A stretch of DNA of 64,000 bases from Chryseobacterium sp. Leaf180 (GTDB lineage: Bacteria; Bacteroidota; Bacteroidia; Flavobacteriales; Weeksellaceae): assembly GCF_001424585.1 (NCBI RefSeq), contig NZ_LMPJ01000010.1, forward strand, positions 240,288-304,287. Reading direction: 5' to 3'. The notes under the pieces were generated by a model. It saw nothing but the letters and a program-made list of their open reading frames with translations. It did no database searches and had not been told where the DNA came from. Positions 52,843 to 62,389 of this stretch are shown piece by piece (position 1 is the first letter of the stretch; each line of letters starts with the position of its first letter). A program made the position numbers and the translations under genes.

Positions 52843-54888
52843 TTATTTAAAATCAGAATCTTTAGCCTGATTTATTTCGTAAGATTTTACGTTCATCGTC
52901 ATATCCATTCCCATTTGGTTTACCGTAATGGTGTAAGGCATTTTCACGCCTGCCACGTCCTTATAATTTGAGTAGGTAGTCGGAATCGTCATTGTCTGAC
53001 CCTGAATTTTTTCGGTTTCCGTTTCACCTGTTTTCAAACCTGTTTTTACGCTGTAATAATAAGCTTTATCGCCGCCTTTGATTGCGTAAGAATCTTCACC
53101 GTTGATTTTCTCAATTCCTGTCACTTTGTAATCCGGAGATTTTGCAAAAGCCATTTCCTCGAAAACCTCAGTGTTTTTCATATTATCTGCGATTTCTTCT
53201 TTCGTCATCATAACTTTCTGACCCATCTGCTCAGAGAAACCTGTTTTTCCGTCGAAAACCTGCTTCTGGAAAGTCTGTCCGCCGGAAGAAACGGTATTCA
53301 TTTCTTTTCCGCCTTGCGCACGAACGGCTTTAAAATCGATCTCACGACCCTGCATAGACATGCTTGCATTCATCGTGTAAGAATTAATTTTAGAAACTTT
53401 ATCTTTCCCTCCGATCGCGTTAATGTATTTATCAACCACAGAAGCCACCGTTACAGATGCGTCAGCTTTCATCACAACAGGCTTGCCCATTGGGTTTGCT
53501 TCAGTATCGTAATATTTTACAGGGTAACCCAGCTTTTCTAGACCTTCAGAGATTTCTGATGCTTTTCCGGCAATGAAAATACGGCTCTGATTTGGCATAA
53601 TCGTGCTTTTCACAGCGTTAGAAACATCTGCTGCTGTTACTTTGTCGATTGATTTTAGATAGTTTGTATAAAAATCTGCCGGCAGATTGTTTACTTTTTG
53701 GTTTACCGCAAATCTTGCGATTGTCGCAGGCTGCTCCAGAGAAAGGATAAAACTTCCTTTCAGTTTAGCTTTTGCATTCGCCAGTTCTTCAGGTTTTACG
53801 GTAGAAATTCCGTTGATCTCGTTCATGAATTCTTTCACGGCTTTATCGGTAACCTCATTTCTTACACTCGCTTCAGCAGAAAATTCCGGAGAATACTTGC
53901 TGGCACTCATGCTTGAGTAAGCCCCGTAAGTAAAACCGTTTTTCTCACGAAGATTCATGAAAAGTCTGGCCTCACCACCGCCGCCAAGAATATAATTAGC
54001 GATTGTTGCAGGGAAATAATTGGGATCGCTCATCTTCAGCGTGTTTAAGTTTCCAACGGAAACCACAGACTGTACTGCAGAAGGCACATCTACCACATCG
54101 ATTTCAGTTTTAGCTACATTCATAGCAGGCTCAGGTGCCGGAAATGTCATGTTGCTTTTCTTCCAGTTGCTGAAGGCTTTCTCTACCATCGGCTTCACTT
54201 TGTCGTATTTTACATCACCTACGATTACCAGATATGCATTATCCGGAGCGTAGCTTTTTCTGTAAAAATTCTGTACGTCTGCCAACTGAATTTTATTCAC
54301 TGATTCTACCGTTTGAAACTCACCTCTCGAGGTGTTTTTTCCGTACATCAAAGCATTAGAAACTTTTGAGGCAATCGCTGAAGCATTTTTTTCTTCGCTT
54401 TTAATACCTTCTACTGCTCTTTCTTTAGACTTCTGAATTTCGTCTGCTGAAAATTTAGGATTGATAATCGCGTCAGACATCAGATTCAAAACTTCCGGGA
54501 AGTATTTTGAAAGTGAATTTGAAGCTGCTCCGCCAGAAGAAAAACTTAGGTTTGCCCCAAGAAAATCAACTTTTTTATTGAATGCATCTTTGCTTAAAGT
54601 CGTGGTTCCGTTCCCCAACTGATCTGCCATGATGTCGCTCACACCAGTGATCGGGCTTTCCATAATCGGTGGTCTGTCCATGGAAAGGCTCATGTTCACG
54701 CGCGGCAGTTTGTTGTTTTCTACCACCATCACAGTAAGACCGTTTTTAAGCTTGAAAGTTTTTGGCTGTGCAATATTGATCGCAGGCGTCGGGCCCGGTT
54801 TCGGCATTGCATTCAGGTCTATTTTTTGTGCAGAAAGCATTCCTGTGAATAAAAATGCTACGGCAATATATGTTAATTGTTTTTTCAT
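52843..54888 (-). CDS. M16 family protein, non-catalytic partner
   Basis: 681 residues with a signal peptide ending MLSAQ. It has the two-lobed M16 fold, but the site where HxxEH should be reads ADQLGNGTTT, so zinc is not bound. The Arg/Tyr-type substrate motif LREKNGFTYGAYSS is kept. The last ~190 residues add a beta-rich domain (KINSYTMNASMSMQGREIDF) like outer-membrane lipoprotein carriers. It probably forms a heterodimer with the catalytic protein encoded just upstream. The gap is 49 nt. Confidence 0.88.
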   Translation of the reverse strand: MKKQLTYIAVAFLFTGMLSAQKIDLNAMPKPGPTPAINIAQPKTFKLKNGLTVMVVENNKLPRVNMSLSMDRPPIMESPITGVSDIMADQLGNGTTTLSKDAFNKKVDFLGANLSFSSGGAASNSLSKYFPEVLNLMSDAIINPKFSADEIQKSKERAVEGIKSEEKNASAIASKVSNALMYGKNTSRGEFQTVESVNKIQLADVQNFYRKSYAPDNAYLVIVGDVKYDKVKPMVEKAFSNWKKSNMTFPAPEPAMNVAKTEIDVVDVPSAVQSVVSVGNLNTLKMSDPNYFPATIANYILGGGGEARLFMNLREKNGFTYGAYSSMSASKYSPEFSAEASVRNEVTDKAVKEFMNEINGISTVKPEELANAKAKLKGSFILSLEQPATIARFAVNQKVNNLPADFYTNYLKSIDKVTAADVSNAVKSTIMPNQSRIFIAGKASEISEGLEKLGYPVKYYDTEANPMGKPVVMKADASVTVASVVDKYINAIGGKDKVSKINSYTMNASMSMQGREIDFKAVRAQGGKEMNTVSSGGQTFQKQVFDGKTGFSEQMGQKVMMTKEEIADNMKNTEVFEEMAFAKSPDYKVTGIEKINGEDSYAIKGGDKAYYYSVKTGLKTGETETEKIQGQTMTIPTTYSNYKDVAGVKMPYTITVNQMGMDMTMNVKSYEINQAKDSDFK

Positions 54889-54937
54889 TTGTAAAAATTT
54901 AGATAGGAAAATCTGTTTTAAAAAACGCTTTCAGAAA

Positions 54938-56251
54938 TTATTTTTTCTCCGGCATATAATTAATCACCACTCGCTGATTCGGGTTCAGATATTTTTTGGC
55001 CGCGTTCATCAGATCCTGTCTTGTGATCGATCTGTAGATGTCGATTTCTTTATTAATTAAATTCGTATCGCCCATCAAAACGTGGTTTGTTGCCAAAGAT
55101 GCGGCAATTCCCTGAATGCTTGAGTTAGAATTTACAAACTGATTTTCAAACTGATTCTGAAGTTTCTGGTAATCTTCCTGAGAGATCAAAGTCGTCTGAA
55201 GTTTTTTGATTTCAGCATCGATATCGGTTTGAAGAGTCTGCTTCGTTGTAGTTCCCATTGGGATTGCGAAGAAGGCAAAAATTCCGTAATCTTCAAGACC
55301 TTGGTTGAAAGCCTGCACCTGAAGCGCTTTTTTCTCCTGATCTACTAGTTTCTTGTATAAAACTGAAGATTTTCCTGAGCTTAAGTAAGAAGAAAGCATA
55401 TCTAAAATATACGCATCTTTTTCTTTGTTGGCCGGTGTTCTATAAGCGAAAACATAAGCTGGAAGCTGGATATTCGGATCTGTAGCCGTTACTTCTTTTT
55501 CTACAGTTATCGGCGCATCTTTCGGGAAGTTTTTAGGATAAACTGCTCCTTTAGGAATCGCTCCGTAATATTCCTGAATCCATTTTTTAGTCTGCTCTGG
55601 CTTGATGTCTCCGGCTACCACCAAGGTAGCGTTATTCGGAACGTAATATTTTTTATAGAAAGCTTTAAACTCATCCAGTTTTGCCTCGTTCAGATCTTCC
55701 ATAGACCCAATAGTAGACCACGTGTACGGATGTTTGGTAAAGAGATTTTTCTGTACTGTAGGAAAGAGATTTCCGTAAGGCTGATTATCCATACGAAGTC
55801 TTTTTTCTTCTTTTACAACCTCTCTTTGCGTATCTACACCGATTTGGTTGATCTCTGCGTGACGAAGTCTTTCAGATTCCATCCAAAGGCCAAGCTGCTC
55901 GTTATTGGAAGGGAAAGTTTCGTAGTAATACGTTCTGTCGTTGGTTGTATTCGCATTGTTTGATCCACCGTTTGAAGAAACGATTTTGAACCACTCGCCT
56001 CTTTTGATATTCGGTGTACCTTCAAAAAGAAGATGTTCAAAGAAATGCGCAAAACCGGTACGTCCTATTACCTCATCTTTCGCGCCTACGTGGTACATAA
56101 TTCCGGTAGTGACAACCGGTGCCGAATTATCCTGATGAAGAATTACATGCAGACCGTTTGGCAGGTCATATTCTTCAAATTTAATTTGTTGTGCATTCAG
56201 AAGTACTCCAAAAAAAGCAGCCGCTGCTACACTAAAGAGTCGTTTTTTCAT
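54938..56251 (-). CDS. M16 family zinc peptidase, catalytic
   Basis: 437 residues with a signal peptide ending LLNAQ. The inverted zinc motif is HFFEH (69-73), and the downstream acidic ligand falls in the region of MESERLRHAEI. It degrades peptides in the periplasm together with the non-catalytic partner. ATG 56251 is chosen: the open frame to 56359 has no signal and no family similarity. First gene of the pair. Confidence 0.9.
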   Translation of the reverse strand: MKKRLFSVAAAAFFGVLLNAQQIKFEEYDLPNGLHVILHQDNSAPVVTTGIMYHVGAKDEVIGRTGFAHFFEHLLFEGTPNIKRGEWFKIVSSNGGSNNANTTNDRTYYYETFPSNNEQLGLWMESERLRHAEINQIGVDTQREVVKEEKRLRMDNQPYGNLFPTVQKNLFTKHPYTWSTIGSMEDLNEAKLDEFKAFYKKYYVPNNATLVVAGDIKPEQTKKWIQEYYGAIPKGAVYPKNFPKDAPITVEKEVTATDPNIQLPAYVFAYRTPANKEKDAYILDMLSSYLSSGKSSVLYKKLVDQEKKALQVQAFNQGLEDYGIFAFFAIPMGTTTKQTLQTDIDAEIKKLQTTLISQEDYQKLQNQFENQFVNSNSSIQGIAASLATNHVLMGDTNLINKEIDIYRSITRQDLMNAAKKYLNPNQRVVINYMPEKK

Positions 56252-56404
56252 AAATAGAAATTGTTTTTCAATAGGTGCTAAAAATACATAAATTGTTACA
56301 AACGGTGCAGATAATTTTGTAGTTTTATGCTCCAAATTTTTACTTTCAGATAAAATCATTCATCAGTAAGGTGTTTATTTGAAGTAGATCATAATACATT
56401 ATAA

Positions 56405-58267
56405 ATGAAGAATTTTTTTGAGAAGAATAATGTATCGCACGATTCTCTGCTTACCCTTTTCAGCCAGGCGCCGGTTTCTATCTGCCTTTTGCTGGGCAAA
56501 AATTATATTATAGAAAATGCTAACGCAAAAATGCTTGACCTTTGGGGAAAAGATCAGTCGGCAATCGGCAAACCGATTTTAGATGTAATGCCAGAATTAA
56601 AACCTCAGAGTTTTGAAGAAATTTTAAGCCAAGTTTACCACAAAGGAGAAATTTTCAAAGGCGACCGGCTTCCTGTCATTCTTGAAAAATATGGCAGCTT
56701 CGCAGAGCGTTTTTTTAATTTTATCTACACACCGGTAATTAATCAAAATCAGGAAATTATTGGAATAAGCGTCGTGGCAACCGAAGTTACCGATCAGATT
56801 TTATCCGAAAGAAAACTTGTAGAAAGTGAATACCGTTTTGAAGATTTAATTCAGAAATCAGATTATTCGATCGCAATTTACCGCTCAGAAGATCTTATTA
56901 TCGAGCTTGCCAACGATCTCATGCTTAAAACATGGGGCAAAGACCGCTCCGTCATCGGAATGAAACTGGAAGATGCACTTCCTGAGCTGGAAGGTCAGCC
57001 TTTCATTGCGCTTTTAGAGAATATTTTTAAAACCGGAATTGGATATTCGGCTACGGAAGATGCTGCAGATCTTGTCGTGGACGGCATCAAGCAGACTTTC
57101 TATTTTAATTTCTCCTACAAACCGATGAAAGATTCGCAGGGCAAAGTCTACGCAATCTACAATATGGCGGTCGACGTGACGGATCTTGTTCTTACAAGAA
57201 AAAAAATTCAGGAAAGTGAGGTGAAATTCCGCGAGCTGGCAGATTCTATGCCGCAGTTTGTCTGGACGTGCACCACCGAAGGCGACATCAATTATATGAA
57301 TGAAAACTGGTATCGCTACACAGGTTTCAGCAAAGATGAAGACCCTGAAATTTCGGTACAGCGGCTTATTAAACCTGATATTTATGATGAAGTAAGCCGC
57401 ATTTGGGATGAAAGTTTAAAAACGCAGAAACCTTTTGAAGTTGAATATGAATTTGAAGATCCGAAAAATCCGGGAACTTACCGCTGGTTTTTGGGCCGTG
57501 CCATTCCTGCATTCGATGAAAACGGGAACATAAAACAATGGATCGGCACTTTTACCGACATTAATGAATTTAAACAGCTTCAGAAACAGAAAGATAATTT
57601 CCTCGGAATTGCCAGTCACGAACTGAAAACGCCACTGACGAGTTTGAAACTTTATACACAGTTCATCGAGAAAAGCCTGGTCATCGCCAATGATTTAAAA
57701 AATGCCAAAGTTGCGCAGAAAATGGATGACCAGATTGATCATCTGAAAGCTTTGGTGGAAGATCTTCTGGATGTCACAAAAATTCAGAATGGAAAAATTC
57801 AGCTGAATGAATCGTTTTTTGATTTTGATGCACTGATTGAAGAAGTTGTGGTCGAGCAGCAAATGTCTACACGGCACAAAATTCAGGTCTATAAAAATAA
57901 CATCGGCGAGATCTATGCCGACCGACATCGTCTTTCACAGGTGATGAGCAATCTGATCAGCAACGCCATCAAATATTCTCCGGAAGCTGATGAAGTACAC
58001 GTTTCTGCTTGGGACGAAGACGGGAAAATTTTATTTAAAGTCCGCGATTTTGGGATTGGAATTCCTGAAGATAAGCGTGAAAAAGTTTTTGAACAGTATT
58101 ATCGTGTAAGCGGCACCAAAGAACACACTTTTCCGGGTTTAGGACTAGGTTTATACATTTCTTCGGAGATTATAAAAAGATCAGGCGGTAAAATATTTGT
58201 GCATTCTTTTGAGGGAAAAGGGTCTGATTTTTGTTTCGAAATTCCGAAAGCAAAAAATTTGAAGTAG
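56405..58267 (+). CDS. Cytoplasmic multi-PAS sensor histidine kinase
   Basis: 620 residues, no membrane helix. Three PAS domains (about 10-135, 145-265 and 270-392; the last with PQFVWTCTTEGDINYMNENWYRYTG in part) are followed by a HisKA domain with His405 in IASHELKTPLTS and an ATPase domain (SNLISNAIKYSP, GIGIPEDKREKVFEQYYRV, GLGLGLYIS). It would sense an internal or diffusible signal. The receiver protein is encoded 1 nt downstream. Confidence 0.9.
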   Translation: MKNFFEKNNVSHDSLLTLFSQAPVSICLLLGKNYIIENANAKMLDLWGKDQSAIGKPILDVMPELKPQSFEEILSQVYHKGEIFKGDRLPVILEKYGSFAERFFNFIYTPVINQNQEIIGISVVATEVTDQILSERKLVESEYRFEDLIQKSDYSIAIYRSEDLIIELANDLMLKTWGKDRSVIGMKLEDALPELEGQPFIALLENIFKTGIGYSATEDAADLVVDGIKQTFYFNFSYKPMKDSQGKVYAIYNMAVDVTDLVLTRKKIQESEVKFRELADSMPQFVWTCTTEGDINYMNENWYRYTGFSKDEDPEISVQRLIKPDIYDEVSRIWDESLKTQKPFEVEYEFEDPKNPGTYRWFLGRAIPAFDENGNIKQWIGTFTDINEFKQLQKQKDNFLGIASHELKTPLTSLKLYTQFIEKSLVIANDLKNAKVAQKMDDQIDHLKALVEDLLDVTKIQNGKIQLNESFFDFDALIEEVVVEQQMSTRHKIQVYKNNIGEIYADRHRLSQVMSNLISNAIKYSPEADEVHVSAWDEDGKILFKVRDFGIGIPEDKREKVFEQYYRVSGTKEHTFPGLGLGLYISSEIIKRSGGKIFVHSFEGKGSDFCFEIPKAKNLK

Positions 58268-58268
58268 A

Positions 58269-58634
58269 ATGACTGGTTCAGCGAAGATTCTTGTGGTAGA
58301 TGATAGTCCGGCGATTTTAGATTCAATTGAAATGATGCTTGATCTTGAAGGTTACGACATTTCAAAATTTTATAAAGGCTCAGAAATGCTTAATACGCTG
58401 AATGCTGACGCCAAACCCAACGTGATTTTAATGGATATGTGGCTTTCCGGCGAAGACGGGAGAGATATCTGCAGAGCTATAAAAGACAATGAAAAACTTC
58501 GTGATATTCCGGTTTTGATTATGTCTGCGAGCCGCGGTCTCGAACAGTCTGCTTTGGATGCGGGCGCCGATGAATTTATTGCTAAACCTTTCGATCTTGA
58601 AGATATGGTTGAAAAAATCAGAAGTTATATGTAG
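58269..58634 (+). CDS. Single-domain response regulator
   Basis: 121 residues: a receiver domain only. The acidic pair Asp11-Asp12, phospho-acceptor Asp56 (LMDMWLSGEDG) and the Lys-Pro in AKPFD are all present. Without an output domain it must act by binding another protein or as a phosphorelay link. It is coupled to the PAS kinase and its transcript ends at a very strong hairpin. Confidence 0.92.
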   Translation: MTGSAKILVVDDSPAILDSIEMMLDLEGYDISKFYKGSEMLNTLNADAKPNVILMDMWLSGEDGRDICRAIKDNEKLRDIPVLIMSASRGLEQSALDAGADEFIAKPFDLEDMVEKIRSYM

Positions 58635-58649
58635 ACTTTTATTTTTCGG

Positions 58650-58693
58650 AAGTTCAGGTCAAAAATCGAAGATTTTTGACCTGAACTTTTTTA
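58650..58693 (+). terminator. Terminator, 18-bp perfect stem
   Basis: The arms 58650-58667 and 58671-58688 are exact reverse complements with a 3-nt loop (GAA), followed by a T-run. Confidence 0.9.
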
Positions 58694-58746
58694 TTCTTTA
58701 CAACAAACCGATGTTTTTAATGCATCACCGAAGAGACAATTCCGGT

Positions 58747-58776
58747 TTGAATTCTGCTCACAATACCGTAATTTTG
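58747..58776 (+). promoter_or_regulatory. Promoter of the helicase gene
   Basis: TTG (58747-58749), exactly 19 nt, then TAATTTTG (58769-58776): a full match to TTG-N19-TAnnTTTG, 21 nt before the ATG. Confidence 0.7.
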
Positions 58777-58797
58777 TAGACTGTAAATAAGTGTGGT

Positions 58798-61140
58798 ATG
58801 GACGGAATGGATTATTTGAAAGGACTTAATGAATCTCAGTTTGACGCGGTAACGACGCTCGAAGGACCGCTGATGGTACTTGCCGGCGCAGGTTCGGGGA
58901 AGACGCGTGTGCTCACCATGCGAATTGCGCATCTCATCACCAACGGCATCGATCCTTTCAATATTCTTTCGCTCACTTTTACCAATAAAGCTGCAAAAGA
59001 AATGAAGGAGCGTATTGCCAAAGTCGTCGGACAAAGCAATGCAAAAAGCCTTTGGATGGGAACTTTTCACTCCGTTTTTGCCAGAATTTTAAGAAATGAA
59101 GCAGATTATCTCGGTTATCCCTCAAACTTCACGATTTATGATCAACAGGATTCTTTAAATGTCATCCGGAAGGTTTTAAAAGACATGAACATCGACGCTG
59201 ATCTGTACAAACCCAAAAAAGTACAGTCACGGATTTCAACTTATAAAAATAATCTCATCACGGTAAAAGCTTATTACGCAAACCCTGAATTAATCGAAGC
59301 TGACGAAAAAGCCAACATGAAATTCATCGGGAAAATTTACCAGAAATATGTTGAAGCCTGCTACAAAAACGGCTCAATGGATTTTGATGATCTTCTGCTT
59401 AAAACCAACGAACTGCTCACGCGTTTCCCGGAAGTTCTGGCGAAATATCAGGATCGATTTCGCTATATTTTGGTGGATGAGTATCAGGATACAAACCATT
59501 CTCAGTATTTAATTGTAAAAGCGCTGGCTTCGAAATTTGAAAACATCTGTGTGGTTGGCGACGATGCACAGTCGATTTACTCTTTCCGTGGCGCGAATAT
59601 TTATAATATTTTAAACTTTAAAAAAGATTATCCCGAGGCTATTACAGTTTCTCTGGAACAGAATTACCGTTCGACTCAGAATATCGTAAACGCTGCGAAT
59701 GTGGTGATCGCTAAAAATCTTCAGCAGTTTAAGAAAAATGTTTTCAGTGAAAATGAAGTCGGTGAAAAAATTAAAATTTACCGCTCACTTTCCGACGCCG
59801 ATGAAGCCAATTTCGTGGCCGGAAACATCTGGGAACTTCACAACAGAGAGCAGAAAAAGTTTGCCGATTTTGCCATTCTTTACCGTACCAATTCGCAGAC
59901 AAGAGCTTTTGAAGATGCTTTAAGAAGAAAAAATATTCCGTACCGTGTGTATGGCGGACTTTCATTTTACCAGAGAAAAGAGGTGAAAGATCTGATCGGC
60001 TATCTACGGCTTTTGGTAAACGAAAATGATTCTGAAGCGTTGAGCAGAGTCATTAATTTCCCTGTGAGAGGAATTGGGGAAACCACTCAGAACAAACTGA
60101 CAGTTTTTGCTGACGAGCAAAATTTGACGATCGCGCAGGTTTTAAACGATCTTACGATGTACGCGCCACAACTGAAACTCAATAACGGCATTATTACCAA
60201 ACTCAGCGATTTCTGGTCGATGATAAAAGCGTTTAAAGTCTTGCTTAAAACAGAAACCGCCTACAGCGTCGCAATGGAAGTAGCCAAAAGAAGCGGTCTC
60301 ATCAAGTTTCTGAAAGATGATCAAACGCCTGAAGGAATTTCAAGAGTAGAAAACGTGCAGGAATTGATGAACTCGATGCAGGGTTTTATCGAAGAACAGA
60401 TGCAGATCGAAGACGGAGACCCGAGTTTGCCGAATTTCTTGGAAAACATCGCACTTTCTGCCGATACACAAAGGAAAGACGATAATGAAGACGCGGTTTC
60501 TCTGATGACGATTCACCTTTCAAAAGGTCTGGAATTTCCCGTCGTACATCTCGTGGGAATGGAAGAAAATCTTTTTCCGAGTTTTATGAGTTCGTCTACA
60601 CGCGAAGATCTTGAGGAAGAGCGCCGGCTTTTCTACGTCGCTTTAACGAGAGCTGAAAAGCAGGCTTTTTTCTCCTACGCGATCCAGCGATTTCAGTGGG
60701 GAAAAATCACGGAAGCTGAGCCTTCGCGTTTTCTAAGTGAAGTTGATGAAGAATATATCGAGTTTCTGAATCCGGCCATTGAGAAAAGATTTATCAATAA
60801 TTCCGGCATCACGTCTAATATTTTTGATGAACATCCGTCGGAAATGCGAAGCTTCAGAAAAGTCGAGAAAAAAAGCATTGACCGAAGCATTGAAAAGGAA
60901 AAACCGCTGCCTGAAGCGCGAAAACTTAAACCTGTAAGTACGGCAAAAATTATCAATCCGAGTGGCGCTTCATCGCAGGATATCGAAGTGGGCGACAAAG
61001 TGCGTCACGACCGTTTTGGAATTGGCGAAGTGGCTTTCTTAGACGGCACAGATCCGCAAAACATCAAGGCGAAAGTTGTGTTTCTGCACGAGGGCGAGAA
61101 AAATCTTATTCTGAAATATGCTAAACTGACCAAACTTTAA
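58798..61140 (+). CDS. pcrA: UvrD/PcrA-type ATP-dependent DNA helicase
   Basis: 780 residues of helicase superfamily 1. Walker A is AGAGSGKTRVL, motif II is DEYQDTNHSQ, motif III DDAQSIYSFRGA, motif IV QNYRSTQNI, and motif VI VALTRAEKQ. The C-terminal ~100 residues carry the small RNA-polymerase-interaction fold (EVGDKVRHDRFGIGEV). It unwinds DNA 3' to 5' in repair and replication-transcription conflict removal. The symbol could equally be uvrD; flavobacterial copies are usually called either. Confidence 0.94.
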   Translation: MDGMDYLKGLNESQFDAVTTLEGPLMVLAGAGSGKTRVLTMRIAHLITNGIDPFNILSLTFTNKAAKEMKERIAKVVGQSNAKSLWMGTFHSVFARILRNEADYLGYPSNFTIYDQQDSLNVIRKVLKDMNIDADLYKPKKVQSRISTYKNNLITVKAYYANPELIEADEKANMKFIGKIYQKYVEACYKNGSMDFDDLLLKTNELLTRFPEVLAKYQDRFRYILVDEYQDTNHSQYLIVKALASKFENICVVGDDAQSIYSFRGANIYNILNFKKDYPEAITVSLEQNYRSTQNIVNAANVVIAKNLQQFKKNVFSENEVGEKIKIYRSLSDADEANFVAGNIWELHNREQKKFADFAILYRTNSQTRAFEDALRRKNIPYRVYGGLSFYQRKEVKDLIGYLRLLVNENDSEALSRVINFPVRGIGETTQNKLTVFADEQNLTIAQVLNDLTMYAPQLKLNNGIITKLSDFWSMIKAFKVLLKTETAYSVAMEVAKRSGLIKFLKDDQTPEGISRVENVQELMNSMQGFIEEQMQIEDGDPSLPNFLENIALSADTQRKDDNEDAVSLMTIHLSKGLEFPVVHLVGMEENLFPSFMSSSTREDLEEERRLFYVALTRAEKQAFFSYAIQRFQWGKITEAEPSRFLSEVDEEYIEFLNPAIEKRFINNSGITSNIFDEHPSEMRSFRKVEKKSIDRSIEKEKPLPEARKLKPVSTAKIINPSGASSQDIEVGDKVRHDRFGIGEVAFLDGTDPQNIKAKVVFLHEGEKNLILKYAKLTKL

Positions 61141-61155
61141 AAGTTTGGTTTTTAT
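61129..61155 (+). terminator. Terminator overlapping the helicase stop codon
   Basis: ACCAAACTT (61129-61137) pairs with AAGTTTGGT (61141-61149). The loop is exactly the stop codon TAA (61138-61140), and a T-run follows. Confidence 0.75.
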
Positions 61156-61535
61156 TTTACCAGTTCCTCAAAAAGCCTCTCAAAAGTTTTTTCTAAATCT
61201 TTCGATTTTCCGGGATGTGGTCTTGAAGTCTGTATTACCGCGCTTCGCAACGCTGTAAGCCAGCGAAAACGTTCCGGAATTTCCATTTGCGCCACTGGGC
61301 CGGCAGTTTTTTTTCCCGCAGCGATTTCAGAAAAACTATTGAGATTTTGAGCGATATCTTCAAAATTCAGGCTGCTTTTCATCAGTTTTAATTTATCCGG
61401 ACAGAGATAAAATTTCGTTTTAATAAATTTTTCCTTTTTAGAGAACATAATCAGCCCGACGTTGAAAAACTCTTCCCGCTCCACTTTCGGCACCATTCTG
61501 ATGACCGCATATTCGTAGATTTTATCCTCTTGCAT
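61152..61535 (-). CDS. DUF3037 protein
   Basis: 127 residues with the DUF3037 pattern: YAVIRMVPKVEREEFFNVGLIMF at the start, then LCPDKLKLM and a C-terminal helical part with RFRWLTALRSAVIQTSRPHPG. The function is unknown. It overlaps the upstream HipA-like gene by 14 bp, so the two are translated together. The pair is found in other Bacteroidetes as far as I recall. Confidence 0.85.
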   Translation of the reverse strand: MQEDKIYEYAVIRMVPKVEREEFFNVGLIMFSKKEKFIKTKFYLCPDKLKLMKSSLNFEDIAQNLNSFSEIAAGKKTAGPVAQMEIPERFRWLTALRSAVIQTSRPHPGKSKDLEKTFERLFEELVK

Positions 61536-62295
61536 TTTTCGCTTCGTTTAAAAATATTTGAGAATGCGCAAGCCGCGTTTTCAGAAAATTAAAATAAATC
61601 TCACGGATTTCTTCCGGATTTTCTTCGGCATCATCCCAGTGCAGCCATTCTGCGGGCAGCATATTTACGATTTCCTGAAGCAGATTTTCCGTTAAAACTT
61701 CATGCGCAAAAGCGTCTGCTTCATCGAGCAAAGTCGCCTGTGGCAGAAGAACGTGATCTTTTACATATTTAAATGGCGTCTTCGCTGCCGCATCAAAATT
61801 CTGCCACGAATGATGAAAATAAAACGATGCGCCGTTATCGATAATCCAAAGTTCCTGATGCCAGATCAGAAGATTTGTATTCTTAAAAGTACGGTCGATA
61901 TTGGTGATAAACGCATCCAGCCAGACAATTTTTGAGGCCAGCAAAGGATCAATTTTAATGCTCGGATCAAAGGCAATCGCTTCCGAAAGATAATGCAGAC
62001 CGAGATTCAGACCTTCTGAAAACTTCAGCAGATCCTGAATTTCCTCATCAGCTTCTGTACGCCCAAAATCGACATCAAGATTGGCAAAAACCAGCTCGGG
62101 AATCGGTAAACCCAACGCTTCAGCGATTTTTCCGCCCAGCAATTCTGAGATCAGCATCTTTACGCCATGTCCGGCGCCGCGAAACTTCAGAACATATTTA
62201 AAATCATCATCTGCCTCAGCAAGCGCAGGCAGCGAGCCGCCTTCACGGAGAGGCAGAATATACCGCATGACGGTGACCGTGCGAGGATTTATCAT
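61522..62295 (-). CDS. HipA-like kinase
   Basis: 257 residues of the compact HipA-like kinase type, with no HipB-like partner. The N-terminal part reads REGGSLPALAEADDDFKYVLKFRG (nucleotide-binding side); the catalytic/metal motifs are FITNIDRTFKNTNLL (Asp with Asn) and WIIDNGASF. Classical HipA phosphorylates glutamyl-tRNA synthetase; the target here is unknown. The DUF3037 gene overlaps its end. Confidence 0.82.
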   Translation of the reverse strand: MINPRTVTVMRYILPLREGGSLPALAEADDDFKYVLKFRGAGHGVKMLISELLGGKIAEALGLPIPELVFANLDVDFGRTEADEEIQDLLKFSEGLNLGLHYLSEAIAFDPSIKIDPLLASKIVWLDAFITNIDRTFKNTNLLIWHQELWIIDNGASFYFHHSWQNFDAAAKTPFKYVKDHVLLPQATLLDEADAFAHEVLTENLLQEIVNMLPAEWLHWDDAEENPEEIREIYFNFLKTRLAHSQIFLNEAKNARG

Positions 62296-62299
62296 GATG

Positions 62300-62307
62300 C
62301 AAAAATA
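62300..62307 (-). promoter_or_regulatory. -7 box almost on the HipA-like start
   Basis: Minus strand TATTTTTG, an exact TAnnTTTG match ending 4 nt before the ATG (62295). If used, the mRNA is nearly leaderless. Confidence 0.4.
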
Positions 62308-62389
62308 AGATTTTACTTTGTTTTAATGGTTTTCATTTGTCCTAAATCTGAATCGGTACGCTTTCTGATGCATATTTTTAAATACTAAA

